Origin: Mycobacterium sp. D16Q14
GTDB taxonomy: Bacteria > Actinomycetota > Actinomycetes > Mycobacteriales > Mycobacteriaceae
DNA: 64,000 nt
Direction of reading: 5' to 3'
Assembly: GCA_002013415.1 (NCBI GenBank)
Contig: MAEX01000009.1
Location: forward strand, 186,001-250,000
Positions 56,007 to 64,000 of the stretch are shown piece by piece. Position 1 is the stretch's first letter. Each line of letters opens with the position of its first letter. Both the position numbers and the translations under genes were made by a program. The notes beneath the pieces were generated by a model. That model saw only the letters and a program-made list of their open reading frames with translations, was not told the origin of the DNA and did not search any database.

Positions 56007-57509
56007 TTAACCCGAATCGGTTTGGCTCTCCACCTCATTTTCCCAGGTCCGCGCGTTTCGCAGCCGCTGCAAGGTGCGGTCAGAGCCCAGTAGTTCCATC
56101 GATTCGAACAGTGGCGGGCTCACAGTCGCACCGGTGACCGCGACACGCAGCGGGCCGAATGCCTTCCGGGGTTTGAGTTCGAGCCCCTCAATGAGCGCAC
56201 CTTTGAGCGCCTCCTCGATGGCCGCGGTGGTCCAGGTGCCGAGGGACTCCAGCGCACCGATCGCCGCGTCCAGCACCGGCAGCGAGGCCTCCCCCAATTC
56301 CTTGCGGGCCGATCCCGGGTCGATCGCGTACACATCCTCGTTGAGGAACTTCAGCAGGCCCCAGGCATCGCCCAACACCACGACCCGCGTCTGCACCAGG
56401 TCGGCCGCCACCGCGAAGGCGCCGTCGTCGAGCCCGAGCTCGTACCCGTGCCCGGCGAAGAAGGTCCGCAGCCGCGCCACGAACTCCTCCGGGGCCAACA
56501 GCCGGATCTGCTCGGCATTGATGGCGTCGGCCTTCTTCTGGTCGAACCGCGCCGGATTCGAGTTGACGTCGGCGACATCGAACGCGGCGACCATCTCCTG
56601 CAGGCTGAAGATGTCGTGATCGTCGGCGATCGACCATCCCAGCAGCGCAAGGTAATTCAGCAGTCCCTCGGGAATGAACCCCCGGTCACGATGCAGGAAC
56701 AGGTTGGACTGCGGATCGCGCTTGGACAGCTTCTTGGTGCCCTCTCCGAGCACCGACGGCAGATGGGCGAACACGGGTATCGAATCGGCCACCCCCACCC
56801 GGATCATGGCCTCGTACAGGGCGATCTGCCGCGGCGTAGACGGCAACAGATCCTCTCCGCGCAATACATGGGTGATCTTCATCAACGCGTCGTCGACCGG
56901 GTTCACCAAGGTGTACAACGGATCTCCGTTGGCGCGGGTCAGTGCGAAGTCGGGCACTACGCCCGCCGCGAAGGTGGTCTCCCCACGCACCAGGTCGTTC
57001 CAGGTGATGTCATGATCGGGCATCCGCAGGCGGACAACGGGGCTACGCCCCTCTGCCCGGAATGCCGCACGCTGCTCATCGGTGAGGTCGCGGTCGTAGT
57101 TGTCGTACCCCAGTTTGGGGTTGCGTCCCGCGGCGAGGTGACGCGCCTCCACCTCTTCCGGCGTGGAGAACGCCTCGTAGGCATCCCCCGACTCAAGCAG
57201 CTTGCGCACCACGTCAAGGTGCAGCTCCTTGCGCTGCGACTGCCGGTAGGGCACATACGGCCCGCCAACTTCGGGCCCCTCGTCCCAATCCAGGCCCAGC
57301 CAGCGCAACGCGTCCAGCAGCGCCAGATAGCTCTCCTCGCTGTCGCGGCCGGCGTCGGTGTCCTCGATACGGAAGACGAAGTCGCCCAAGCAGTGTCGCG
57401 CGTACGCCCAGTTGAACAACGCGGTCCGAATCAGCCCGACATGCGGAGTGCCCGTCGGCGACGGACAGAAACGAACCCGGACCTTGTCAGATCCAGTGGT
57501 GTCACTCAT
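56007..57509 (-). CDS. gltX: Glutamyl-tRNA synthetase
   Basis: 500 residues. The HIGH-type motif is [10 protein letters not shown] (16-25) and the KMSKS-type motif is [24 protein letters not shown] is typical. In mycobacteria, which lack GlnRS, this enzyme is thought also to charge tRNA-Gln with Glu for amidation; tRNA-Glu and tRNA-Gln lie just downstream. Two bases after the FAH gene. Confidence 0.98.
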   Translation of the reverse strand: MSDTTGSDKVRVRFCPSPTGTPHVGLIRTALFNWAYARHCLGDFVFRIEDTDAGRDSEESYLALLDALRWLGLDWDEGPEVGGPYVPYRQSQRKELHLDVVRKLLESGDAYEAFSTPEEVEARHLAAGRNPKLGYDNYDRDLTDEQRAAFRAEGRSPVVRLRMPDHDITWNDLVRGETTFAAGVVPDFALTRANGDPLYTLVNPVDDALMKITHVLRGEDLLPSTPRQIALYEAMIRVGVADSIPVFAHLPSVLGEGTKKLSKRDPQSNLFLHRDRGFIPEGLLNYLALLGWSIADDHDIFSLQEMVAAFDVADVNSNPARFDQKKADAINAEQIRLLAPEEFVARLRTFFAGHGYELGLDDGAFAVAADLVQTRVVVLGDAWGLLKFLNEDVYAIDPGSARKELGEASLPVLDAAIGALESLGTWTTAAIEEALKGALIEGLELKPRKAFGPLRVAVTGATVSPPLFESMELLGSDRTLQRLRNARTWENEVESQTDSG

Positions 57510-57511
57510 TG

Positions 57512-58288
57512 TTACTTCGCCTTCCGCACAACAGGATTCGACAACGTGCCGATTCCTTCGATGGTGACACTGACGGTATCGCCGTCGACGATGGGTCCGA
57601 CGCCCTCGGGTGTCCCGGTAAGAATCACGTCACCCGGCAGCAGGGTCATGACAGCCGACACCCACTCCACGATCGCTCCGACATCGTGCAAGAGCAATGA
57701 GGTACTGCTGCTCTGCCTGACCTCGCCGTTGACCTCGGTGCGGATAGCCAGGTCCGAGGGATCCAGGTCGGTGACGATCCACGGCCCCAGTGGGCAGAAC
57801 GTGTCGTGCCCCTTGGCTCGGGTCCACTGGCCGTCGGCACGCTGGTGATCGCGCGCCGACACGTCGTTGCCGATCGTGTACCCGAGGATGACCTCGGCGG
57901 CGCGGGAGGCGGGGACGTCTTTACACGGCCGGCCGATCACAATGGCCAATTCGCCCTCGTGGTGTACCTCGGATGCGCTGGGCGGCAACTGGATCGGTAG
58001 GCCCGGGCCGATGATCGAGGTGTTGGGCTTGATGAAGATCACCGGCGACTCCGGCGGGGCACCGCCCATTTCCGCGGCGTGGGCGGCGTAGTTCTTGCCC
58101 ATGGCCACAACCTTGCTCGCCAGGATCGGCGCCAGCAGCCTGACATCGGCGAGTGGCCACTGCCGCCCCGTGAAGGTGGGCGTCCCAAAGGGATGCTCGG
58201 CGATCTCACGGGCGGTCTCGGAGCCGTCTTCTCCCTCGATACTGACGAAGGCGACACCGTCTGGGCTGGCAATACGTCCTAGGCGCAT
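57512..58288 (-). CDS. Fumarylacetoacetate hydrolase family protein
   Basis: 258 residues. [44 protein letters not shown] and [10 protein letters not shown] are FAH metal and substrate sites. Orthologue by position of Rv2993c. It may hydrolyse or decarboxylate an acylpyruvate or oxaloacetate. Between TetR and gltX, 10 and 2 bp gaps. Confidence 0.94.
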   Translation of the reverse strand: MRLGRIASPDGVAFVSIEGEDGSETAREIAEHPFGTPTFTGRQWPLADVRLLAPILASKVVAMGKNYAAHAAEMGGAPPESPVIFIKPNTSIIGPGLPIQLPPSASEVHHEGELAIVIGRPCKDVPASRAAEVILGYTIGNDVSARDHQRADGQWTRAKGHDTFCPLGPWIVTDLDPSDLAIRTEVNGEVRQSSSTSLLLHDVGAIVEWVSAVMTLLPGDVILTGTPEGVGPIVDGDTVSVTIEGIGTLSNPVVRKAK

Positions 58289-58298
58289 TCATATGAGC

Positions 58299-58958
58299 CT
58301 AGTTGCCGGGCTTTGCGGCTTCCTCGGCGTCCTCGCGTTGGCCCTCCCGGATGTTGGCGCGAGTGACCAACGCCACCAGGAAATCCTCCAACCGGCTATG
58401 GGTAATGTCGAGCTCGCCGCGAAACCAGCTGGTGACCAAGTCCAGCCCGCCGGACACCAGCGTGAACGTGGCAAGGTCCAGATCGGGGTCCAGCGCATCA
58501 TCGGCGGGCAGCAGCACGCGCCCCTGATCGGCCATCACCTGGGCCAGTGTCTTGACCAGATCGCGGTGGCGCGCGGCCAGCCCTTCGGTGGCCTGCGATT
58601 CGACCAGAAGCCTGCCCCGGCGTGGGTCGGCGGTAAGGAACCGCAAGCCACTGCCGACGGCCGCACGCGTGCGCACCACCGGATCGTTGGACGTCGAACT
58701 CTTCGCGATGGCCTCGATAATGGCGGCCGAGCCCGCGAGCATCTGTTCGTCCAGCATCGCGAGCACCAACTCGTCGGTGCTGCGGAAGCTCTCGTAGAAG
58801 TAACGATCGTTGAGCCGGGCCGCTGCGCATACGCCGCGCACCGTCAGCCCCTTCACGCCGCTACCGGCGACCAGGTCCAGTGCGGCATCCAGAAGCGCCG
58901 CGCGTCGTCGTGCGCGTCGTTCACCGGATGTCGCACCGCCATAGGTCCGGGATGGCAT
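58299..58958 (-). CDS. TetR-family regulator
   Basis: 219 residues. N-terminal helix-turn-helix GLTVRGVCAAARLNDRYFYESF; variable ligand domain after residue 80. Divergent from the MpaB-type oxygenase, with a four-half-site palindromic array between them, so it most likely represses that gene and itself. It precedes FAH by 10 bp and could share its transcript. Confidence 0.92.
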   Translation of the reverse strand: MPSRTYGGATSGERRARRRAALLDAALDLVAGSGVKGLTVRGVCAAARLNDRYFYESFRSTDELVLAMLDEQMLAGSAAIIEAIAKSSTSNDPVVRTRAAVGSGLRFLTADPRRGRLLVESQATEGLAARHRDLVKTLAQVMADQGRVLLPADDALDPDLDLATFTLVSGGLDLVTSWFRGELDITHSRLEDFLVALVTRANIREGQREDAEEAAKPGN

Positions 58959-59001
58959 CTGCCGATTGTCGCACTTTGGTCCTTGACCTCACGGCATTTT
59001 C

Positions 59002-59039
59002 TGGTGATGATTCTCACCAGATGGTGAGTCGTGTCACCA
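59002..59039. promoter_or_regulatory. TetR operator array: four TGGTGA/TCACCA half-sites
   Basis: TGGTGA 59002-59007, TCACCA 59014-59019, TGGTGA 59022-59027, TCACCA 59034-59039: N6, N2, N6 spacing, symmetric about 59020. The inner pair lies in CTCACCAGATGGTGAG. It sits between the divergent TetR and oxygenase starts. Confidence 0.65.
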
Positions 59040-59072
59040 GATGGCCCATTCAACGAGGAAAGGACCTCATCC

Positions 59073-60290
59073 ATGGCTTCGAACTGGCAGAAGCTCCCCA
59101 ACCCGCCGCAGCTTCGCGAGTTCCCGTTCAACGTGTTCACTCGCTTCCTGGCCGGACGGGATATCCGCGCGACCGCCGAGCAGCGAGAAGCCTTCCGCCA
59201 GTACGCGCATGTTGGCGACCCGCTCGCTGACGCAGTGGTCGCGATGTTCGCGCGGTTCCCAGCAGGTCAGGGTCGCCGGATGTTCGAGGTGGCCCTGGAG
59301 TCCGGCATCGAATCGGTCGACAATCCCCCCGAGGAACTCGTTGCGTTCTTCGCACAGGTCGATGCCAGGCCGTATTGGCTCGACGACGCGAAGCTTGAAC
59401 TGGCCGCGCGGGTCAGCATGCGCACCGGAGTCGTCGGCCTGGGCTTGGCGCTGCCCGGCCTTGCCCTGACCGGGGGCTATCTCTCATCCCGTGCCGATAA
59501 ACCCCTGGTCGGTACCGGCAATCTGAATCTGCAAGCCGCAGCACCCCGTCGACTGCACGAGACCGCGCAATGGCTCATCGACGTCACCTCTCCCGGCGGA
59601 CTCGAGCGATTCGCCACCGGTTTCAAGGGAGTTTCTCGCGTCCGCCTGATGCATGCGTTGGTTCGTGGCGCCATGAACCGGCGCGATGACTGGGACTACG
59701 AGAACTGGGACGCTCCGATCAACCAGATTCAGTTGGCGGGAACGCTGATGCTCTTCTCACTGGCCAACCTAGCCGGATGTCAGGCCATGGGCATGAGCTT
59801 CTCCGACACAGAGCGCGAGGCAGTCTTCCATTTCTGGCGATATGTGGGACAGCTCATGGGAATTCACCCCGAACTCGTCCCCACCAGCGAGGAGGACACC
59901 TGGCGGTTGTTCTGGCTGGAAGCCGATACCGAGTTCCTGCCCGACGAGGATTCGTACTCGCTGACGCAGGCGCTGCACGGCTCCACACAGGGCGAACCCG
60001 CGTTCATGCGGCTTTCCCGCGCGTACCTGTCGTCCTACAGCCGCCTCATCCTCGGGAAGACGCATGCCGATCACTTGGGGCTTATCGACAGCAAGTCCAT
60101 GCAGGCCGCGGTCCTCGGGACGTCGGTGGTCAACTGGTTCTTCGAGCGCCGCAATGTGCTGCCCGGCATGACTCGTATCAGTGAGGAATTCGGTCACTTT
60201 GCACGACGTCAGATCGTCTCGCGCGGCATGGCGCAGACCGGTGGCGATCGCACGTACCGGCAGCACGACAAGCTCGCGACGGCCAGCTAA
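59073..60290 (+). CDS. MpaB/latex-clearing-protein-type oxygenase (DUF2236)
   Basis: 405 residues from ATG 59073, with AGGAAAGG upstream; a GTG at 59031 lies inside the operator. Landmarks are FEVALESGIES, RRLHETAQWLIDVT, KGVSRVRLMHALVRGAMN and FSLANLAGCQAMGMSFS, with His residues that may hold haem. The family cleaves or oxidises unsaturated substrates (polyisoprene, mycophenolic acid side chain). Actual substrate unknown. An MFS transporter follows by 53 bp. Confidence 0.88.
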   Translation: MASNWQKLPNPPQLREFPFNVFTRFLAGRDIRATAEQREAFRQYAHVGDPLADAVVAMFARFPAGQGRRMFEVALESGIESVDNPPEELVAFFAQVDARPYWLDDAKLELAARVSMRTGVVGLGLALPGLALTGGYLSSRADKPLVGTGNLNLQAAAPRRLHETAQWLIDVTSPGGLERFATGFKGVSRVRLMHALVRGAMNRRDDWDYENWDAPINQIQLAGTLMLFSLANLAGCQAMGMSFSDTEREAVFHFWRYVGQLMGIHPELVPTSEEDTWRLFWLEADTEFLPDEDSYSLTQALHGSTQGEPAFMRLSRAYLSSYSRLILGKTHADHLGLIDSKSMQAAVLGTSVVNWFFERRNVLPGMTRISEEFGHFARRQIVSRGMAQTGGDRTYRQHDKLATAS

Positions 60291-60343
60291 GGAATCTCAT
60301 ATATTGAGACGATAGTTCAACAATTTGAGATGGATGTGGAACC

Positions 60344-61546
60344 ATGACAGTCATGGTTCGTGTCGATGAGGTTGGTACAACACGCCGTTGGGCGATGCTG
60401 GCCATTGCCCTGGGGTCCACGGCGGGCGCGAATGTCTTCATCAACGGCGTGGCATTCCTCATACCGGCCCTGCACACCGAACGCGGTCTCGACCTCGCCA
60501 ACGCGGGGCTGCTGTCGGCGATGCCCAGTTTCGGGATGGTGCTGACACTCATCGCGTGGGGTGCGCTCATCGACAGGTTCGGCGAACGCATCGCGTTGGT
60601 GAGCGGTCTGGCGCTGACGGCTCTGGCCGCATTCGCGGCGGCCGAGGCACCGTCGTTGGTGATCACCGGCGTCTTCCTTCTGTTGGGCGGAGCCGCTGCC
60701 GCAGCATGCAACTCGGCCAGCGGACGCGTGGTGGTGGGGTGGTTCCCGCCAAACCAGCGAGGCACAGTGATGGGCATCCGCCAGATGGCCCAACCGCTGG
60801 GGGTTGCCCTGGGCGCCCTGGTCATTCCCCGTATTGCCGAAGGCCACAGCGTAGCAACGGCATTGATCTTCCCGGCGGTCGTATGCGCGGTGTCCTCGGC
60901 GGTGTGCCTGGTGGGCATCATCGACCCGCCCCGTCCTCCCCGCGCAGAGGCTCCCGAGGAACACCTGGCCAACCCCTATCGCGGATCACGGGTGCTGTGG
61001 CTCATCCACGGCGTGTCGGTCCTGCTGGTGGTCCCCCAGGTGGTGGTGTGGACATTCACTCTGGTGTGGCTGGTGACCGATAGAGGCTGGAGCATCGGTG
61101 CCGCAAGCATCATGGTCACCGTCGCACAAGTCGTCGGCGCGCTCGGCCGGGTGGTGGCCGGAATGTGGTCCGACCGTTGGGGTTCGCGCATGCGGCCGAT
61201 CCGTCTCATCGCCCTTGCCGCGTCGGCGACCATGGCGTTACTGGCTGTCACCGATCAGCTGGACTGGTCTATCAGCGTCGTCGTCATGCTGGTGGCTTCG
61301 GTGATCACGGTGTCGGATAACGGCCTGGCCTACACGTCGATCGCGGAGATCGCCGGACCGTTCTGGAGCGGCCGGGCCCTGGGCGCGCAGAATACCGGCC
61401 AGCTGCTGGCCGCTGCGGTGTCACCACCAGTGTTCGGGGCGATCGCCACAGCGGCAGGTTTCTCGGCGGCGTTCGCCGTATGCGCGCTGTTCCCCTTAGC
61501 CGCTGTCGGTTTAGTGCCGGTGAAGCTGGAACGACGGCCGGAGTAA
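60344..61546 (+). CDS. MFS transporter
   Basis: 400 residues, twelve predicted helices. The MFS A-motif appears as GALIDRFGERIALV after helix 2, with a second copy GMWSDRWGSRM after helix 8. Probably exports or imports a small organic compound linked to the oxygenase and TetR next to it. Upstream, two TTGAGA motifs (about 60304 and 60326) may be part of its own promoter. Confidence 0.9.
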   Translation: MTVMVRVDEVGTTRRWAMLAIALGSTAGANVFINGVAFLIPALHTERGLDLANAGLLSAMPSFGMVLTLIAWGALIDRFGERIALVSGLALTALAAFAAAEAPSLVITGVFLLLGGAAAAACNSASGRVVVGWFPPNQRGTVMGIRQMAQPLGVALGALVIPRIAEGHSVATALIFPAVVCAVSSAVCLVGIIDPPRPPRAEAPEEHLANPYRGSRVLWLIHGVSVLLVVPQVVVWTFTLVWLVTDRGWSIGAASIMVTVAQVVGALGRVVAGMWSDRWGSRMRPIRLIALAASATMALLAVTDQLDWSISVVVMLVASVITVSDNGLAYTSIAEIAGPFWSGRALGAQNTGQLLAAAVSPPVFGAIATAAGFSAAFAVCALFPLAAVGLVPVKLERRPE

Positions 61547-61550
61547 CGCC

Positions 61551-61604
61551 GAGTGCGAGCCTGACGCGGTTTTCCGGCCGGATTTCCGCGTGAGGCTCGC
61601 ACTC
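61551..61604. terminator. Long bidirectional hairpin between MFS gene and leuB
   Basis: Arms of 19 bp (61551-61569 and 61586-61604), beginning GAGTGCGAGCCT, pair with one mismatch. The loop contains the palindrome TCCGGCCGGA (61573-61582). Located between convergent stops. Confidence 0.8.
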
Positions 61605-61611
61605 GTCAGGA

Positions 61612-62625
61612 CTACAGGAAGCTGGCGATCCGATCGCCGGTGGCCGAGGTTGACAGCTTCGCCGCGCCCCGGGTGGCCAGGTGCTGTTCGACGGCCTTCT
61701 CCACGCGGGCCGCGGCCTCGGTCTCGCCCAGGTGATCCAGCAGCAGCGAGACCGAAACGACCGCAGCCGTAGGATCGGCGATCCCCTGGCCCGCGATATC
61801 GGGCGCACTGCCGTGCACGGGCTCGAACATGGACGGGTTCTTACCCGAACCGTCGATGTTTCCGCTTGCGGCCAAGCCGATTCCACCGGTGACCGCGGCC
61901 GTCAGATCGGTGATGATGTCACCGAACAGGTTGTCGGTGACGATGACGTCGAACCGGCCCGGGTCGGTCACCATGTGGATGGTGGCAGCGTCGATGTGCT
62001 GGTAGGACACCTGCACGTCTGGATGCTCGGCGGCGACCTCGTTGACCGTCCGCGTCCACAGCGAGCCGGCGTACTTGAGCACATTGTTCTTATGGACCAG
62101 CGTCAGGTTCTTGCTGCGGGCCTCGGCACGCTGGAACGCGTTGCGCACCACGCGCTCCACCCCAAACCGGGTGTTGAGGCTGACCTCGGTGGCGACCTCG
62201 TGCGGGGTCTCCACGCGGATGGCACCGCCGTTGCCGGTGTACGGCCCTTCAGTTCCCTCCCGCACCACGACGAGGTCGATGGCCGGGTTGCCGGCCAATG
62301 GTCCCGTCACACCCGGGTACAGCTTGGCCGGACGCAGGTTGATGTGATGATCGAGCGCGAATCTGGTGTGCAGCAACAGACCGCGCTCCAGCACTCCACT
62401 CTGAACTGAGGGATCGCCAATGGCGCCCAGCAGAATGGCGTCATGACCACGGAGCTCGTCGAGTACCGAATCCGGCATCAGCTCGCCGGTGGCCAGGTAC
62501 CTGCGGGCACCCAGGTCGTACTCAGTCTTGTCGACGCCGGGCAGCACCGCATCGAGAATCTTGACGGCCTCGCTGATGACCTCGGGTCCGATGCCGTCGC
62601 CAGCGATGATCGCGAGTTTCGTCAT
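61612..62625 (-). CDS. leuB: 3-isopropylmalate dehydrogenase
   Basis: 337 residues. [32 protein letters not shown] and the metal-binding [11 protein letters not shown] fit LeuB. It oxidises 3-isopropylmalate with NAD+. Start overlaps the serA stop by 4 bp (ATGA). Confidence 0.98.
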   Translation of the reverse strand: MTKLAIIAGDGIGPEVISEAVKILDAVLPGVDKTEYDLGARRYLATGELMPDSVLDELRGHDAILLGAIGDPSVQSGVLERGLLLHTRFALDHHINLRPAKLYPGVTGPLAGNPAIDLVVVREGTEGPYTGNGGAIRVETPHEVATEVSLNTRFGVERVVRNAFQRAEARSKNLTLVHKNNVLKYAGSLWTRTVNEVAAEHPDVQVSYQHIDAATIHMVTDPGRFDVIVTDNLFGDIITDLTAAVTGGIGLAASGNIDGSGKNPSMFEPVHGSAPDIAGQGIADPTAAVVSVSLLLDHLGETEAAARVEKAVEQHLATRGAAKLSTSATGDRIASFL

Positions 62626-64000
62626 GAAAGGTCAACCAGCTCAAGGGTTGTCGCGCCGACGGCGGCACGGATCTCGTCCAGCACGGCATCCGGGGCACTG
62701 CGGTCGATACGCAGGATGATGGTGGCCGCCTCTCCGGAGGCGTCCTGGCTCAGCTGCGCGGCCTGGATGTTGACATCGGCAGCGCCCAGCACGGTGCCGA
62801 TCTTGCCGAGGGCACCGGGCACATCGGCGTAGTTGATGACGAGGTTCTCGCCCGCGGCACGCAGATCGAAGTTGCGGCCGTTGATCTGAACGATCTTCTG
62901 CACCTGCTGCGGGCCGGACAGGGTGCCGGCGACGTTGATCACCGAGCCGTCGGCGTAGACGGCGCGCACGTCGACCACGCTCCGGTGGTTGGGGCTCTCG
63001 GTGGCCGTGGTGATCTCGGCGCTCACTCCGCGCTCCTCGGCGATCGACGGAGCGTTCACGAAGGTCACCTGGTCCTCGATCACCGAGGAGAAGAGTCCAC
63101 GCAGCGCCGAGAGCTTCAACACGGCAACGTCTTCGGAGGCCAGTTCGCCACGGACATCGACCGACAGCGACGTGGGCAGCTGCTCGGAGACGGCCCCGAT
63201 GAGCACACCGAGCTTGCGTACAACCTCAAGCCACGGCGCGACCTCTTCGCTGACGACTCCCCCGCCTACATTGACGGCGTCGGGCACGAATTCGCCTGCC
63301 AGGGCCAACTTCACGCTTGCCGCCACATCGGTGCCGGCGCGGTCCTGGGCCTCGCTGGTCGAGGCGCCCAGGTGCGGGGTCACCACAACCTGGTCGAGCT
63401 CGAAAAGCGGGCTGTCGGTGCACGGCTCGGTGGAGAACACGTCAAGCCCGGCCCCACGGACGTGACCGCTGCGGATCGCGTCAGCCAGGGCGGCCTCGTC
63501 GATAAGCCCACCGCGTGCGGCGTTGACGATGATGACGCCCGGCTTGGTCTTGGCGAGCGCCTCCTTGCCGATGAGACCCGCGGTCTCCGGCGTCTTGGGC
63601 AAGTGCACCGAGATGAAATCTGCCCGACCCAAAAGTTCGTCGAGGGTCAGCAGCTCGATGCCGAGCTGGGCGGCGCGAGCAGCCGAGACGTAGGGGTCGT
63701 AGGCAACGATGTGCGTCCCGAACGCGGCGAGGCGCTGCGCGAACAGCTGGCCGATGCGGCCCAGGCCCACCACACCGACGGTCTTGCCGAAGATCTCTGT
63801 GCCGTTGAACGACGAGCGCTTCCAGGTGTGCGCCTTGAGCGAGGCGTCGGCGGCCGGGATCTGCCGCGCGGTGGACAGCAGCAGAGTGACGGCGTGCTCG
63901 GCAGCGCTGTGGATGTTCGAGGTGGGTGCGTTGACCACCAGGACACCGCGGGCGGTGGCTGCCTTGACGTCGACATTGTCGAGTCCGACGCCGGCGCGCG
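62622..64000 (-). CDS. serA: D-3-phosphoglycerate dehydrogenase (5' end beyond window)
   Basis: The frame runs to the window edge, so the start is not seen; about 459 residues are present. NAD-binding [33 protein letters not shown] and catalytic His in [13 protein letters not shown]. The C-terminus has the allosteric intervening domain and an ACT domain ([19 protein letters not shown]). First step of serine synthesis. Coupled to leuB. Confidence 0.97.
   Translation of the reverse strand, partial: RAGVGLDNVDVKAATARGVLVVNAPTSNIHSAAEHAVTLLLSTARQIPAADASLKAHTWKRSSFNGTEIFGKTVGVVGLGRIGQLFAQRLAAFGTHIVAYDPYVSAARAAQLGIELLTLDELLGRADFISVHLPKTPETAGLIGKEALAKTKPGVIIVNAARGGLIDEAALADAIRSGHVRGAGLDVFSTEPCTDSPLFELDQVVVTPHLGASTSEAQDRAGTDVAASVKLALAGEFVPDAVNVGGGVVSEEVAPWLEVVRKLGVLIGAVSEQLPTSLSVDVRGELASEDVAVLKLSALRGLFSSVIEDQVTFVNAPSIAEERGVSAEITTATESPNHRSVVDVRAVYADGSVINVAGTLSGPQQVQKIVQINGRNFDLRAAGENLVINYADVPGALGKIGTVLGAADVNIQAAQLSQDASGEAATIILRIDRSAPDAVLDEIRAAVGATTLELVDLS

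Noticed and set aside
55832..56038. 68-codon minus-strand frame
   Set aside because: It runs across tRNA-Gln and is explained by the tRNA sequence.

Overview
The window is about 64 kb of compact, high-GC chromosome from a mycobacterium. Gene order (smc-acyP-osmC-fpg-rnc-DUF177-sepIVA-coaD; rsmD-pyc-VKOR-DsbA-lipN; recG-DAK-rpmB; ung-thiL-DUF3515-ddl-gpsA-fbiD-ppk-mutT1-hupB-leuD-leuC-IclR; gltX-FAH-leuB-serA) follows the Rv2922c-Rv2996c stretch of M. tuberculosis. Extra genes and a full kdp operon point to a rapid grower, most likely the Mycobacteroides abscessus/chelonae complex. That species call is inference.

Layout. 1-2.3 kb: end of an MPT53-like thioredoxin, a CcdA-like membrane partner that seems to start at CTG, a 37-residue Cys-rich metallothionein-like protein and a flavin/F420 oxidoreductase. 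2.2-6.6 kb: smc, acyP, osmC. 6.5-14.8 kb: a secreted protein, then kdpFABC-DE on the minus strand, led by an extra 28-residue membrane peptide. 14.8-18.9 kb: fpg, rnc, DUF177, sepIVA, coaD, a DUF308 protein. 18.9-23.3 kb: an accessory patch (LpqH-like lipoprotein, DUF4253 protein, a twice-frameshifted MpaB-type oxygenase pseudogene between two copies of a promoter-bearing repeat, a Gly/Pro-rich exported protein, a lipoprotein hydrolase). 23.4-32.2 kb: rsmD, pyc, VKOR/DsbA, lipN, an LLM oxidoreductase, a cutinase, an anchored HNH nuclease. 32.2-47.9 kb: recG, fakA-like, rpmB, crotonase, lipase, ung, thiL, DUF3515, ddl, a PLP enzyme, gpsA, fbiD, ppk, mutT1. 48-52.5 kb: hupB, leuDC, the divergent IclR regulator, a PNPOx-like protein. 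52.5-55.7 kb: a degenerate accessory island next to tRNA-Glu, with IS remnants, a broken sulfatase, an intact Tat/lipoprotein sulfatase and a decayed phage-type HNH gene. 55.7-64 kb: tRNA-Glu, tRNA-Gln, gltX, FAH, TetR, an intact MpaB-type oxygenase, an MFS transporter, leuB and a partial serA.

Themes. Many genes look leaderless: a TANNNT -10 hexamer lies 6-8 nt before an ATG/GTG (metallothionein, lipN/LLM, thiL/DUF3515, gpsA, ppk, DUF4253, IclR, PNPOx). thiL and DUF3515 appear to share one two-way -10 in a 17-bp gap. Two genes (ccdA-like, rsmD) seem to begin at CTG overlapping the upstream stop as CTGA. Periplasmic thiol oxidation and reduction are both represented (MPT53/CcdA and DsbA/VKOR). 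F420 use is represented by fbiD plus several flavin/F420-type oxidoreductases. No CRISPR array or complete defence system was seen.
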